A DNA stretch of 64,000 nucleotides. Origin: Peribacillus deserti. GTDB lineage: Bacteria > Bacillota > Bacilli > Bacillales > DSM-1321. Each line of letters starts with the position of its first letter. Position 1 is the stretch's first letter. Shown here piece by piece: positions 55,818 to 64,000 of this stretch. The stretch covers positions 24,250 to 88,249 of the forward strand of contig NZ_PGUY01000048.1 of the NCBI RefSeq assembly GCF_002863585.1, given 5' to 3'. The notes below the pieces were generated by a model. That model was not told the DNA's origin, searched no databases, and worked only from the letters and a program-made list of their open reading frames with translations. The translations under genes and the position numbers were made by a program.

Positions 55818-57218
55818 ATGAGCAATAACAACAATGGATTACAGAGGGGTCTGGAGGAAAGGCATATTGCCTTAATGTCACTGGGCGCAGCCATAGGGGT
55901 GGGATTATTCCTGGGTTCGGCTTCTGCAATTGAGCTTGCGGGTCCCGGGATCTTATTTGCCTATGCTATAGGCGGTTTGATCATTTTCTTCATAATGAGA
56001 GCGCTTGGAGAAATGGCTATCAAAAATCCGGTTGCTGGTTCTTTCAGCCGGTATGCGAATAATTATATAGGCCCGCTTGCAGGGTATATTACAGGCTGGA
56101 ATTATTGGTTTTTATGGGTTGTCACATGTATGGCCGAAATTACAGCAGTAGGAATATATATGGAATTCTGGTTCCCAGGCACTCCACGGTGGATCTGGGC
56201 ATTGGCAGCATTAGTAATCATGACTGCAGTAAATTTCCTGGCTGTAAAGGCTTATGGAGAATTGGAATTTTGGTTTGCACTCATTAAAATCGTAACCATC
56301 GTACTAATGATTATTGTCGGGGCCGGCATGATTATCTTCGGATTAGGAAACGGCGGTGTGGCGACAGGATTGAGCAATCTTACTGCACATGGCGGATTCT
56401 TTCCAAACGGAGTTTCTGGGGTGCTGATGTCCCTGCAGATGGTCATGTTCGCCTATTTGGGTGTAGAAATGATTGGTGTAACAGCCGGTGAAGTAAAGAA
56501 TCCTAAAAAATCACTTTCACGTGCCATTGATTCTGTATTCTGGAGAATATTGATATTCTACGTTGGATCGTTAACAGTGATCATGTCGATTTACCCATGG
56601 GATAAAATCGGTGAACAAGGCAGCCCATTTGTGCTGACATTTGAAAAAATCGGGATACCCGGAGCTGCGGGCATTATCAACTTTGTTGTACTGACAGCTG
56701 CTCTTTCATCGTGCAATAGCGGAATATTCAGTACGGGGCGCATGCTGTTTAATCTTGCCCAGCAAGGCGAAGCCCCTAAAAGCTATGGGGGCGTCAATAA
56801 AAACGGTGTTCCCAAGACAGCCGTTCTTGTTTCCGCGGGAGCGCTGCTGATCGGTGTCTGCTTAAACTATTTGGTGCCTGAACAGGTATTTACATGGGTC
56901 ACCAGCATCGCTACATTTGGTGCTATATGGACCTGGGGAACCATTCTCATTTCGCAGATGAAATTCCGAAAAACACTAAGTCCAGAGGAACTTAGCAAGA
57001 TTGAATATAGAATGCCATTATATCCTTTCAGTACATATATTTCGCTTGCTTTTCTGATTGTCGTAATCGGATTGATGGCTTACTTCCCAGATACACGTGT
57101 TGCTTTGATCGTAGGGCCGATCTGGATTATACTCCTGGTATGCTTCTTCTATGGAAAAGGCCTTCACCAAAGGAAAGAATCCTCATCAAGATTGACCGAA
57201 GTCAGAACGGACCAATAA
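55818..57218 (+). CDS. AAT-family amino-acid permease
   Basis: A 466-aa, twelve-helix APC-superfamily protein. The N-terminal LEERHIALMSLGAAIGVGLFLGSASAI and PGILFAYAIGGLIIFFIMRALGEMA are signatures of the AnsP/GabP/ProY/AapA group. EVKNPKKSLSRAI is the conserved loop after helix 6. It imports a neutral amino acid (proline, alanine or similar) with protons. Specificity is not readable. It is probably repressed by glucose through the upstream cre. Confidence 0.88.
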   Translation: MSNNNNGLQRGLEERHIALMSLGAAIGVGLFLGSASAIELAGPGILFAYAIGGLIIFFIMRALGEMAIKNPVAGSFSRYANNYIGPLAGYITGWNYWFLWVVTCMAEITAVGIYMEFWFPGTPRWIWALAALVIMTAVNFLAVKAYGELEFWFALIKIVTIVLMIIVGAGMIIFGLGNGGVATGLSNLTAHGGFFPNGVSGVLMSLQMVMFAYLGVEMIGVTAGEVKNPKKSLSRAIDSVFWRILIFYVGSLTVIMSIYPWDKIGEQGSPFVLTFEKIGIPGAAGIINFVVLTAALSSCNSGIFSTGRMLFNLAQQGEAPKSYGGVNKNGVPKTAVLVSAGALLIGVCLNYLVPEQVFTWVTSIATFGAIWTWGTILISQMKFRKTLSPEELSKIEYRMPLYPFSTYISLAFLIVVIGLMAYFPDTRVALIVGPIWIILLVCFFYGKGLHQRKESSSRLTEVRTDQ

Positions 57219-57259
57219 AAACAAGCTGCCTGTATATCTGCAGGCAGCTTGTTTTTTTA
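57219..57259 (+). terminator. Terminator of the permease gene, interrupted by a MITE in its T-tract
   Basis: AACAAGCTGCCTG pairs with CAGGCAGCTTGTT, followed by TTTTTTTA, which is the target duplication of MITE copy 6. Confidence 0.9.
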
Positions 57260-57682
57260 TGCTCTTTTCTATAAGATTGTTGTTTTTTAATAAGTTCTGT
57301 GAACAAACCCTATTGTTAAACAGGTTGATTGGAACGTAAGGTGCGAGACTCCTTGATCCAGCTGCAAGCTGAGACCCTCGAGTCATAAGCCAATCCGTCT
57401 ATGGGGAGAAAAGCACCCCCCACAGCCGGCTCGTCTTATGCTTGTCGGGTCTCTGCCTGCCTCTTTGTTTGCAACTTTATATCTATTGGGATTAACACTG
57501 ATTTTTTAATATTTATATGTTGGGCAGGCACCGCTTTCCGCTTTTCTGTGCGGGAGCAGCGGGACAGGTGAGACCCCACAGGCGAAGCCGAGGAGGCTCA
57601 GCGCCCGCCCCTAAGGTCCGCGAGCATCCTGAAGTGGAAATCACTTCCTTACCCAATAACAACAAAGTTTGGGAAAACAGCC
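57260..57682 (+). mobile_element. MITE-like element, copy 6, enlarged (8-bp target duplication TTTTTTTA)
   Basis: The left end (TGCTCTTTTCTATAAGAT) has its first G mutated. The right end is TTTGGGAAAACAGCC. Exact TTTTTTTA octamers lie at 57252-57259 and 57683-57690. The 423-bp body contains the CATAAGCCAATCC module and the segment ending in AGCGGAAAGCGGTG-type sequence that is also in copy 4 in inverted orientation. Confidence 0.88.
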
Positions 57683-57706
57683 TTTTTTTATAATGAAATC
57701 TGTACT

Positions 57707-58360
57707 CTAACAATACCTTTTACGTTTCACTTTTTTGTAGAATCTATAGCCTTTCCGGATTGAATCAACGATAACAAACGGAAAAGGGGGGTGCAATTTT
57801 AAGATTAATGGTTTATAAATGCGATAATATGCCTTTTTTAGATCATCCCACTTGCTGCAATATCCAGTTTTATAGAAATCAGAAATATCAACAATATATC
57901 CTCTTCCGCCGCTCATCGCTACATTTTTCCCATGGACATCGTATGGGTTAAGCCCTTTTGCTTTGGCATCCCTAAGAGCCCTGTCAATATCCTTGATCAC
58001 TGTAACAGGGATTGGGACTCCTTGTATAAGAGCATTAAATAAAGTAATTCCTTCTATCCTTTTAAGGATCAGATAGTTTTTTCCATATCCATATAAAAAT
58101 GAATAAGAAGGATGGTGGCCAAGCTTTTGGTAAACCTGTATTTCCTTCTTCAATTCTTCATGATTTCTTCCATACACTTTGACAACCCATTCCGGCTTAG
58201 AATGATGTACAAATACTGCGGCATAATTACCGTTTCCGAGAAGTTTCCAGGAAGTACTGTCATTACGGACGATGATGGGATCAAACGGGCTGTCCGCTAT
58301 AAGGTCTATATTGGGAAGCAGACTTCCTTCGACCAATTCTTTAAATTCTTCTATTTGCAT
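57707..58360 (-). CDS. Serine/threonine protein-kinase-like protein (YrzF type)
   Basis: 217 aa from the ATG at 58360 (GAAGGGGAATTT upstream; earlier in-frame ATGs lack sites). A small kinase fold: glycine-rich loop WKLLGNGNYAAVFVHH, ATP lysine in VVKVYG, catalytic loop GLNPYDVHGKNVAMSG (D/H..N) and metal Asp in GYIVDISDF. It resembles bacterial minimal kinases such as YrzF and the Kdo-kinase group. The substrate is unknown. The C-terminus is strongly basic (RKGYRFYKKVKRKRYC). Confidence 0.72.
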   Translation of the reverse strand: MQIEEFKELVEGSLLPNIDLIADSPFDPIIVRNDSTSWKLLGNGNYAAVFVHHSKPEWVVKVYGRNHEELKKEIQVYQKLGHHPSYSFLYGYGKNYLILKRIEGITLFNALIQGVPIPVTVIKDIDRALRDAKAKGLNPYDVHGKNVAMSGGRGYIVDISDFYKTGYCSKWDDLKKAYYRIYKPLILKLHPPFPFVIVDSIRKGYRFYKKVKRKRYC

Positions 58361-58564
58361 AAATTCCCCTTCTTGAAACAGATACCCACTCATAAGGGCA
58401 GCTGTAAAAAAACTGTGGTTAAACACCTTCAATTCAAGTTATCATACCATATTTATCAACAGCAGTATTAGGAAAAAAACCGGCAGGAATTCGTCTTCTA
58501 AGTCGTCACTGAGGCATCTGCTCTGCCCTATCAGAATATTTTACATTTCAAGAATTTGTGTATA

Positions 58565-58595
58565 CAAAAAGAAGGCCCCATTTCAGAGCCTTCTC
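58565..58595 (-). terminator. Terminator of ykoY
   Basis: AGAAGGC (58570-58576) pairs with GCCTTCT (58588-58594). TTTTTGTATA follows on the minus strand. Confidence 0.75.
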
Positions 58596-58603
58596 CTTCA
58601 CTG

Positions 58604-59377
58604 CTAATGATTTTCTGCCTCTTTTGCCTGGTCACCCTCTTTTTTGGAAAACAAGAAACCTACGACTATAATTCCAATCAACACTCCCCAGAATGTAAAC
58701 TTCCATGGAGCTGATTCAGGAAAATGGTGATCAAGAATGCCAATTTTCGGATGCGCCAGTGTAAATACAGCAAGCTTCACCCCAACCCATCCAACAATGA
58801 TAAAGGCAGCCGTCTCCAGTGATGGCCTTGTTTGCAGCAGCTTTACAAAATAATTAGCTGCAAATCTCATAATGACTAGACCGATCACACCTCCTAAAAA
58901 CATAACGGTGAACTGCCCGCCGTCCACTCCGCCGATTGAGAACCATCCCGTTTTTGGCAGGGTCACCGCAAGTGCGACCGCTGCAAGCATAGAATCTATA
59001 GCAAATGCTATATCGGCTAATTCCACTTTTAAGACAGTCATCCAAAACGATGTTTTCTTTTCTTTTGGTTTATGGGCTACCTGTTCTACGCCCGCAAATT
59101 TCTTATACAAATGACTAAACGCTATAAATAATAGATAAAGAGCTCCTATTGCCTGCACCTGCCATACGTCTGCTAGAACCGAAATCAAGAATAAACTTGC
59201 AAATCTGAAAACAAATGCTCCCAACAGGCCATAAAACAACGCCTTTTTCTGCTGTTCCTTAGGAAGATGTTTTACCATGACAGCCATTACCACTGCATTA
59301 TCTGCCGCCAGAATTCCTTCCAAACCAATTAGTACTAATAATACCCAGCCATACTCCAGTAATACAGATGCTTCCAT
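58604..59377 (-). CDS. ykoY: TerC-family membrane protein YkoY (Mn export)
   Basis: 257 aa from the ATG at 59377 (TTGGAGG upstream). Seven or eight helices. TerC motifs include LLVLIGLEGILAADNAVVMAVMV (conserved Asp-Asn pair) and VELADIAFAIDSMLAAVAL (second Asp motif). In B. subtilis YkoY and YceF metalate secreted proteins with manganese, and the riboswitch upstream senses Mn. It lies beside sigI in B. subtilis too, with a few genes inserted here. Confidence 0.9.
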   Translation of the reverse strand: MEASVLLEYGWVLLVLIGLEGILAADNAVVMAVMVKHLPKEQQKKALFYGLLGAFVFRFASLFLISVLADVWQVQAIGALYLLFIAFSHLYKKFAGVEQVAHKPKEKKTSFWMTVLKVELADIAFAIDSMLAAVALAVTLPKTGWFSIGGVDGGQFTVMFLGGVIGLVIMRFAANYFVKLLQTRPSLETAAFIIVGWVGVKLAVFTLAHPKIGILDHHFPESAPWKFTFWGVLIGIIVVGFLFSKKEGDQAKEAENH

Positions 59378-59445
59378 ATTCCTACCTCCAATAGTATTAT
59401 TTTGCCTCTGCCTTGACACTAGCTTCGGTCCAAAATATGGAAACA

Positions 59446-59580
59446 TATAAAAAGACCTCTGCCAGTGGCAAAGGTCTTGCTAAACATACATTCATGTCAA
59501 CAAAGCCGGTGGAAAAAATCCACGAAATGACGACTTTGTTTTAGGTGTTACCCTAACGCTACTCCCCTTTGAGAAGTTAA
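59446..59580 (-). promoter_or_regulatory. yybP-ykoY manganese riboswitch with expression platform
   Basis: On the minus strand the aptamer begins TCAAAGGGGAGTAGCG and includes a second conserved strand ending AGCAAGACCTTTGCC. The following hairpin (AAGACCTTTGCC with GGCAGAGGTCTT, then TTTTT; 59449-59478) is the terminator. A TATAAT on the minus strand (complement of 59602-59607) is the likely -10 box. Mn binding should prevent termination and switch on ykoY. Confidence 0.92.
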
Positions 59581-60026
59581 CATATTCTTTTAGTTGCTTT
59601 CATTATATCATAAAACAGAATTTTCGCAAACATTTAACCGAACCGAAATTTAATATTTGCTGTTTTACCTAGGTTTTGAATACCCCCCCATACATCGGTT
59701 CCAGCCTGCAGAGCAGGATCAGTTTTTCCTCCTGATCCTTTAATCCAGCAAGTGCCTGGCTGTAACCAAATCGGCCATTCCAGTTGAAGTGATTTGGAAC
59801 CCTTCCACTCTCTGGAATTTTTACAGAGGTTTTTTGGAAAAAAAGCTTTGACCGCTGCCATTGTCCGCCGATAATTAAGATTCCGATTCAAGCAGGCAGC
59901 TGTCATATGGAATGAAACTAGTTACAGTATATGGCTCAGCTTCCGTTATGTGATATGTTTTATTCATTCCTTTTGCACTAAGGCTTAAAAACACCCTAGC
60001 ACTCCGCGCAGCACGCTGTCCGCTAT

Positions 60027-61448
60027 TTATTTACTCATCAGCACCTTACCTGGTATGGCTGGCTCTGGCTTTCTAAACGAAATTCCTATTCCAGAGAACC
60101 CGCTCAAGATGGAAAGCAGCGGACACAGCAGGCAGAAGAAGGCAAACGGAGCATAGTCCATGGTGGACACACCCAGCACCTGTGTTAAAAACACTCCGGA
60201 CACCCCCCATGGAATAAGCGGGTTTACAACCGTGCCGCCGTCTTCCAATGCCCGAGCCAATGTTTTTTTAGTCAAGCCTGTCTTCTCATAGCTGGACTGG
60301 AACGTTTTCCCGGGCAGCAGGATGGATAAGTATTGCTCCCCAATCAGAACATTAACACCAATGCTTGTAAAGACTGTTGCCATTATGAGCCGGCCAGCGC
60401 CAATAAGCTTTTCGGCTGCTTTTTCCAATAAGGAAGGTATAATCCCTAACTTAAATAATAAACCGCCCATTCCAAGCGCCAAGAGGACCAATGAGATGGA
60501 AAACATCATACTCTCAATGCCGCCGCGTGACAGGATGGAATCAAGCTCCTTTATTCCACTTTCCAGCTTGAAGCCCGAATATAAAACCTGTCCTGCTGAT
60601 CCTAGAGTTACAGAAGAGTCAACACTGAAAGCGATGATTAAGCTTGAAACTATACCCGCTGAAAGAGTTGGCACAGCTGGCTCTTTTTTGAGAGCCATTA
60701 AAGCTACAACAAAAAAAGGAATCAAGCTGAAAAAGCTGATGTTCGTCTCCTTTTGCAGGGAGCTTAGAAAGGTTTCTATTTCATTTACCCCGCCAGCATT
60801 CATCTTCGGGGACAGCCAATAGTAAACTCCGAATGAAATGATGAATCCCGGGACTGTAGTCCAAAGCATATTCCGTACGTGTTCAAACAAATTTACCCCA
60901 ACAGTTTCTGATGCAAGGTTACACGTATCAGAAAGAGGCGACATTTTATCCCCGAGATAGGCCCCTGATACGATAGCACCTGCTGTGATGGCAATGGAAA
61001 GATCCATTGCACCTGCCATCCCGATGAATGCTACACCTATAGTTGCCGAGGTCGTGAAGGAGCTCCCAATGCAAAGCCCCACCAAGGAGGCAATCAAGAA
61101 CGCAATGGCATAAAATGCAGAGCCGTTTAAGAACTTAAAACCAAAGTACATAATAGTGGGTATCGTTCCACTCAGCATCCAGCTGCTGATGAGAATACCG
61201 ATAAATATGAAAATATAAATGGCGCCGATAGCAGAGAAAGCCCCTTGAGCCATCGCTTTTTCCAATTCACTAAATCGGATGCCTTTGAGCTTTCCGTATA
61301 AGAGTAAAACTATTACAGCTGCAATAATCGGCAAATGAGGAGTCATTTTTAAACCAATTATCCCAAAACTGATAACAGCTAAAATAATGATTAAAATGAG
61401 ACACGCTTCCTTGAATGAAAGCTTTAATATAGACTGTTCTGCCAGCAT
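60027..61448 (-). CDS. NhaC-family Na+/H+ antiporter-like transporter (T-box regulated)
   Basis: 473 aa from the ATG at 61448 (AAAGGGAG eight bases upstream). About twelve helices. NhaC blocks include LVGLCIGSSFTTSATIGVAFIGMAGAM, AGAIVSGAYLGDKMSPLSDTCNLA and EDGGTVVNPLIPWGVSGVFL. NhaC homologues exchange sodium for protons or organic substrates. A tRNA-sensing T-box in the leader implies an amino-acid-related substrate. YheL-type tyrosine transporters are the known precedent. The gap 59640-60026 holds no gene I can support. Confidence 0.85.
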   Translation of the reverse strand: MLAEQSILKLSFKEACLILIIILAVISFGIIGLKMTPHLPIIAAVIVLLLYGKLKGIRFSELEKAMAQGAFSAIGAIYIFIFIGILISSWMLSGTIPTIMYFGFKFLNGSAFYAIAFLIASLVGLCIGSSFTTSATIGVAFIGMAGAMDLSIAITAGAIVSGAYLGDKMSPLSDTCNLASETVGVNLFEHVRNMLWTTVPGFIISFGVYYWLSPKMNAGGVNEIETFLSSLQKETNISFFSLIPFFVVALMALKKEPAVPTLSAGIVSSLIIAFSVDSSVTLGSAGQVLYSGFKLESGIKELDSILSRGGIESMMFSISLVLLALGMGGLLFKLGIIPSLLEKAAEKLIGAGRLIMATVFTSIGVNVLIGEQYLSILLPGKTFQSSYEKTGLTKKTLARALEDGGTVVNPLIPWGVSGVFLTQVLGVSTMDYAPFAFFCLLCPLLSILSGFSGIGISFRKPEPAIPGKVLMSK

Positions 61449-61487
61449 GGTAATCTCCCTTTCTCGTGCAGTCATAAATTTTTAGGC

Positions 61488-61705
61488 GAAATAAAAAAGC
61501 CCATCGTCTGCATATAGGGACGAAGAAGCTCCGCGGTACCACCCTATTTGATAAACAACTGTTTACCCACTTTAAAGTCTCCGTTTTCCCTGCAGATGTA
61601 CTTCATTGAAATTGCTGCCCGAATTTTCAGCATCCATTCGGTCTCTGCCTGCTGCCCGCAATTTCACTACTAGCTTGCTGCTAACGGAATTATACCAACA
61701 CACTT
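61488..61705 (-). promoter_or_regulatory. T-box leader (probably tyrosine-specific) of the NhaC-type gene
   Basis: On the minus strand AGGGTGGTACCGCG (complement of about 61533-61546) is the T-box proper, with antiterminator/terminator arms and TTTTTT at 61491-61498. Stem I contains AGTAG, the AGAGA box and the helix GAAATTGC/GCAATTTC. GAAGTACA follows on the 3' side, so the specifier codon is read as UAC (Tyr). The -10 box is TATAAT (complement of 61689-61694). Confidence 0.82.
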
Positions 61706-61706
61706 A

Positions 61707-61727
61707 AACGCTTTTAAGCGTTAAAGC
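61707..61727. repeat. Inverted repeat at the T-box promoter
   Basis: TTAAACGCTTTTAAGCGTTAA is a near-perfect palindrome just upstream of the -10 element, overlapping the -35 region. It is a possible operator. The interval 61728-61870 shows nothing else. Confidence 0.45.
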
Positions 61728-61871
61728 ATAAATATAAATTAATACAGTTTGCGAATTTTGTCAATGAATTTTTATTTTCGCTGACATTCGCAGTCAATGG
61801 CTTGGCAGTATTTGATATTACTATTTCGAAGAAGCCCGATTCCGTGCTTAATTAAAGCACCCTTATAAGTA

Positions 61872-61912
61872 AAGCCAAAAAAGAGCAGAGACCGGCCAGG
61901 TCTCTGCTCCTT
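61872..61912 (-). terminator. Terminator of prfC
   Basis: AGCAGAGACC pairs with GGTCTCTGCT (61883-61909). TTTTTTGG follows on the minus strand. Confidence 0.88.
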
Positions 61913-61920
61913 TTCAATTA

Positions 61921-63498
61921 TCACTTCATATCCATAGGATTATACAATATAATATCCGGGTTCTTATCTGTAAACCATCTTAGTGCAAATTCATTTTCAA
62001 ATAAGAAAACATATTTGTCAAAGCGGTCTTTTACGAGCAGGCTTCTGGAATTAGACAGGTTTTCGTCAACTTTATCGTCTTCAACCCAGCGGACCACTTT
62101 TGTCCCAACACGCTCCATCAGTACATCCACATTATATTCATTCTTCATGCGGTGTTCAAATACTTCAAATTGAAGCTGGCCTACGGCGCCAAGCAGATAT
62201 TCTTCCATACGGACGGTTTTAAACAGCTGGATGGCACCTTCCTGAACCAGCTGCTGAATACCTTTGTGGAAGTGCTTCTGCTTCATCACGTTCTTCGCAG
62301 TTACCCTTACAAACATTTCAGGAGTAAATTGAGGCAGTCTTTCAAATTGGAACATATCTTTACTTGTAGTTATGGTATCTCCAATTTGATAGTTGCCTGT
62401 GTCGTAAAGGCCGATGATGTCTCCGCTGACAGCTTCGTTTACCGTATTCCGGTCATCTGCAAGGAACTGAGTGGACTGTGACAGATTAATCTGCTTTCCT
62501 GTCCGGCTCTGGAATACAGTCATTCCCCGCTCAAACTGGCCGGAACATATACGAAGAAACGCAATTCTGTCACGGTGCTTAGGATTCATGTTCGCCTGGA
62601 TTTTAAAGATGAAGCCTGAGAAATCTTCACTAACAGGATTGATTTCTCCAGACGTTGAATTCCTAGGCTGAGGCTCCGGTGCAAATTTTAGGTACGTATC
62701 AAGGAATGTCTGTACACCAAAAGCAGTTAGAGCACTGCCAAAGAAAACTGGAGTCAGTGTTCCATTTGCGATCCGTTCCTCAGAAAATTCATTTCCTGCC
62801 TCGGAAAGAAGCATGATTTCCTCTAGTGTCTGCTCATATAATTGAGAATCCGCCAGCTCATGGCCTGCTTCAAGCTCTCCATCCTCATTTAATGGAATGT
62901 ACGGATTATCAGATTCATCCTTGAAGAGCTCAACCCGGTTGAAGTACCGATCATAGATCCCCATGAAATCTTTACCCATACCAATCGGCCAGTTCATAGG
63001 ATATGATTCAATGCCAAGAACTTCCTCAAGCTCGGCAAGCAGATCCAAAGGTGGCTTACCCTGTCTATCCATTTTATTAATAAACGTAAAAATAGGAATA
63101 CCGCGCATGCGGCAGACTTTAAACAGTTTAATGGTCTGATCCTCGATACCTTTAGCAGAATCGACAATCATCACTGCACTATCCACAGCTGTTAGTGTAC
63201 GATAGGTGTCTTCACTGAAATCCTGGTGACCAGGAGTATCTAATATATTTACGCGGAATCCTTCGTAATCAAACTGCATAACACTGGAGGTTACGGAGAT
63301 CCCACGCTGCTTTTCTATTTCCATCCAGTCACTTGTAGCATATTTTCCCGTTTTACGCGCCTTGACGGTACCCGCATCCCGAATGGCTCCTCCAAAAAGC
63401 AGAAGCTTTTCAGTGAGCGTCGTTTTACCGGCATCTGGGTGGGAAATAATTGCAAACGTTCTTCTGGATTGTACTTCATCCTTAACAGAAGTTTTCAT
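61921..63498 (-). CDS. prfC: Peptide chain release factor 3
   Basis: A 525-aa translational GTPase. G1 is [17 protein letters not shown]2 includes [15 protein letters not shown]3 is [17 protein letters not shown] and G4 is [15 protein letters not shown]. The C-terminal domain has [23 protein letters not shown]3 releases RF1/RF2 from the ribosome after peptide release. GGAAGG lies eight bases before the ATG. It is monocistronic. RF3 is present only in part of the Bacillaceae and I recall none in B. subtilis. Confidence 0.95.
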   Translation of the reverse strand: MKTSVKDEVQSRRTFAIISHPDAGKTTLTEKLLLFGGAIRDAGTVKARKTGKYATSDWMEIEKQRGISVTSSVMQFDYEGFRVNILDTPGHQDFSEDTYRTLTAVDSAVMIVDSAKGIEDQTIKLFKVCRMRGIPIFTFINKMDRQGKPPLDLLAELEEVLGIESYPMNWPIGMGKDFMGIYDRYFNRVELFKDESDNPYIPLNEDGELEAGHELADSQLYEQTLEEIMLLSEAGNEFSEERIANGTLTPVFFGSALTAFGVQTFLDTYLKFAPEPQPRNSTSGEINPVSEDFSGFIFKIQANMNPKHRDRIAFLRICSGQFERGMTVFQSRTGKQINLSQSTQFLADDRNTVNEAVSGDIIGLYDTGNYQIGDTITTSKDMFQFERLPQFTPEMFVRVTAKNVMKQKHFHKGIQQLVQEGAIQLFKTVRMEEYLLGAVGQLQFEVFEHRMKNEYNVDVLMERVGTKVVRWVEDDKVDENLSNSRSLLVKDRFDKYVFLFENEFALRWFTDKNPDIILYNPMDMK

Positions 63499-63607
63499 TA
63501 TTTCTTTCCTTCCTATATATATACTTCGAAATCCTCATCATATAACTATACCATATTCCACTTCCTTTTTCTATGGGCATAAATTGGAGACGGAATTTTC
63601 TCAGCAA

Positions 63608-63638
63608 TAAAAAAGCAGTAAACTAAAGTCTACTGCTC
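63608..63638 (-). terminator. Terminator for a minus-strand transcript entering from the right
   Basis: AGCAGTA (63614-63620) pairs with TACTGCT (63631-63637), with TTTTTTA on the minus strand. No gene is visible between it and MITE copy 7. Confidence 0.65.
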
Positions 63639-63733
63639 AGCTTATGCAAGAAATAAGTCTATCTTTACACAGGTTCCTCAGGAACGAGAAGTACGTTACA
63701 TTTTAAATGGAAGGTTTTCAATTCTTTTAATTT

Positions 63734-64000
63734 GGCTCTTATCTAAAAGATTGTTGTTTTTTTAAGTTTTTTACGGCACCCTATTGTTCAGTCAGGTCGA
63801 TTGGAGCGTAAGGTGCGAGACTCCTGCGGGAGCAGCGGGTATTGTCCAGCTCCGGACTGACACCTTCGGTCATAAGCCAATCGCCATTAAAAGGCAAAAT
63901 CGGCCTTTTAATGCCGCTCGTCTTATGCCGTTCAGGCGTCTGCTTTTCTTTTAGTGTTTTGCCTCTAATTAAAAAAGATCATCATTCAGCTTTTGGATGG
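63734..64000 (+). mobile_element. MITE-like element, copy 7 (right end outside window)
   Basis: The left end is GGCTCTTATCTAAAAGAT, preceded by octamer TTTAATTT. It carries GATTGGAGCGTAAGG, the GACACCTTCGGTCATAAGCC foldback module, and a tail that matches the inside of copy 3 in reverse orientation. The right terminus and second duplication lie beyond base 64000. Confidence 0.75.

Noticed and set aside
59634..59906. Minus-strand 90-aa ORF between ykoY leader and the NhaC gene
   Set aside because: No ribosome site, unusual composition and no recognisable domain; it also lies upstream of the riboswitch promoter.

Overview
The window looks like chromosomal DNA of an endospore-forming Bacillaceae (Bacillus sensu lato, Cytobacillus/Mesobacillus-like). 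Evidence: SigI/RsgI, an alpha/beta small acid-soluble spore protein, a Spo0E-type phosphatase, KinE-type sporulation kinases, AGGAGG ribosome sites, and SAM-I, T-box and yybP-ykoY leaders. I recall the same backbone gene order, reversed, in the ykoY-to-ykvS interval of Bacillus subtilis: ykvS, ykvI, mhqR, spo0E, ykvA, mtnD-B-X-W, mtnE, mtnU, mtnK-A, ogt, kinE, ykrP, sspD, rsgI, sigI, ykoY. Other genes have been inserted between these anchors.

Layout. 1-6.2 kb: sigma-factor end, YkvS, CPBP protease, lipoprotein, YkvI, membrane sensor kinase. 6.2-14 kb: truncated IS1182-type element, M3 oligoendopeptidase, MhqR divergent from an Fsr-like exporter. 14.3-17.8 kb: fixXCBA electron-transfer operon. 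18.6-27.9 kb: chromate-transporter pair, gamma-glutamyltransferase, complete peptide ABC transporter, Lrp regulator. 28-31 kb: ZIP transporter, Spo0E, YkvA and a long intergenic repeat region. 31.2-39.6 kb: methionine salvage (mtnDBXW, mtnE, mtnU, mtnKA) under two SAM riboswitches. 39.8-43.8 kb: ogt, kinE, ykrP-like acyltransferase. 45-51.2 kb: B12/radical-SAM protein and glycolate oxidase GlcDF. 51.5-55 kb: sspD, rsgI, sigI and a DUF5667 protein with a sigma-I-like promoter. 55.8-63.5 kb: amino-acid permease, kinase-like protein, TerC-family YkoY with a Mn riboswitch, NhaC-type transporter with a T-box, and PrfC.

Two kinds of non-coding structure stand out. (1) A family of 0.22-0.55 kb non-autonomous mobile elements is present in seven copies, with GGCTNTTTTC ends. 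Six copies lie fully in the window and all have 8-bp target duplications (five exact, one 7/8). They sit in terminator T-tracts or against stop codons. (2) Five intergenic arrays each repeat their own 8-13 bp word every 20-21 bp, about two helical turns, with partly variable DNA between words. A separate 52-bp tandem array lies at 44.1-44.5 kb. Small genes at 47.1, 48.0-48.3 and 55.4 kb, a 9-codon leader at 45.0 kb, and single-base frameshifts in mtnU and kinE are also reported. No rRNA, tRNA or CRISPR was seen.
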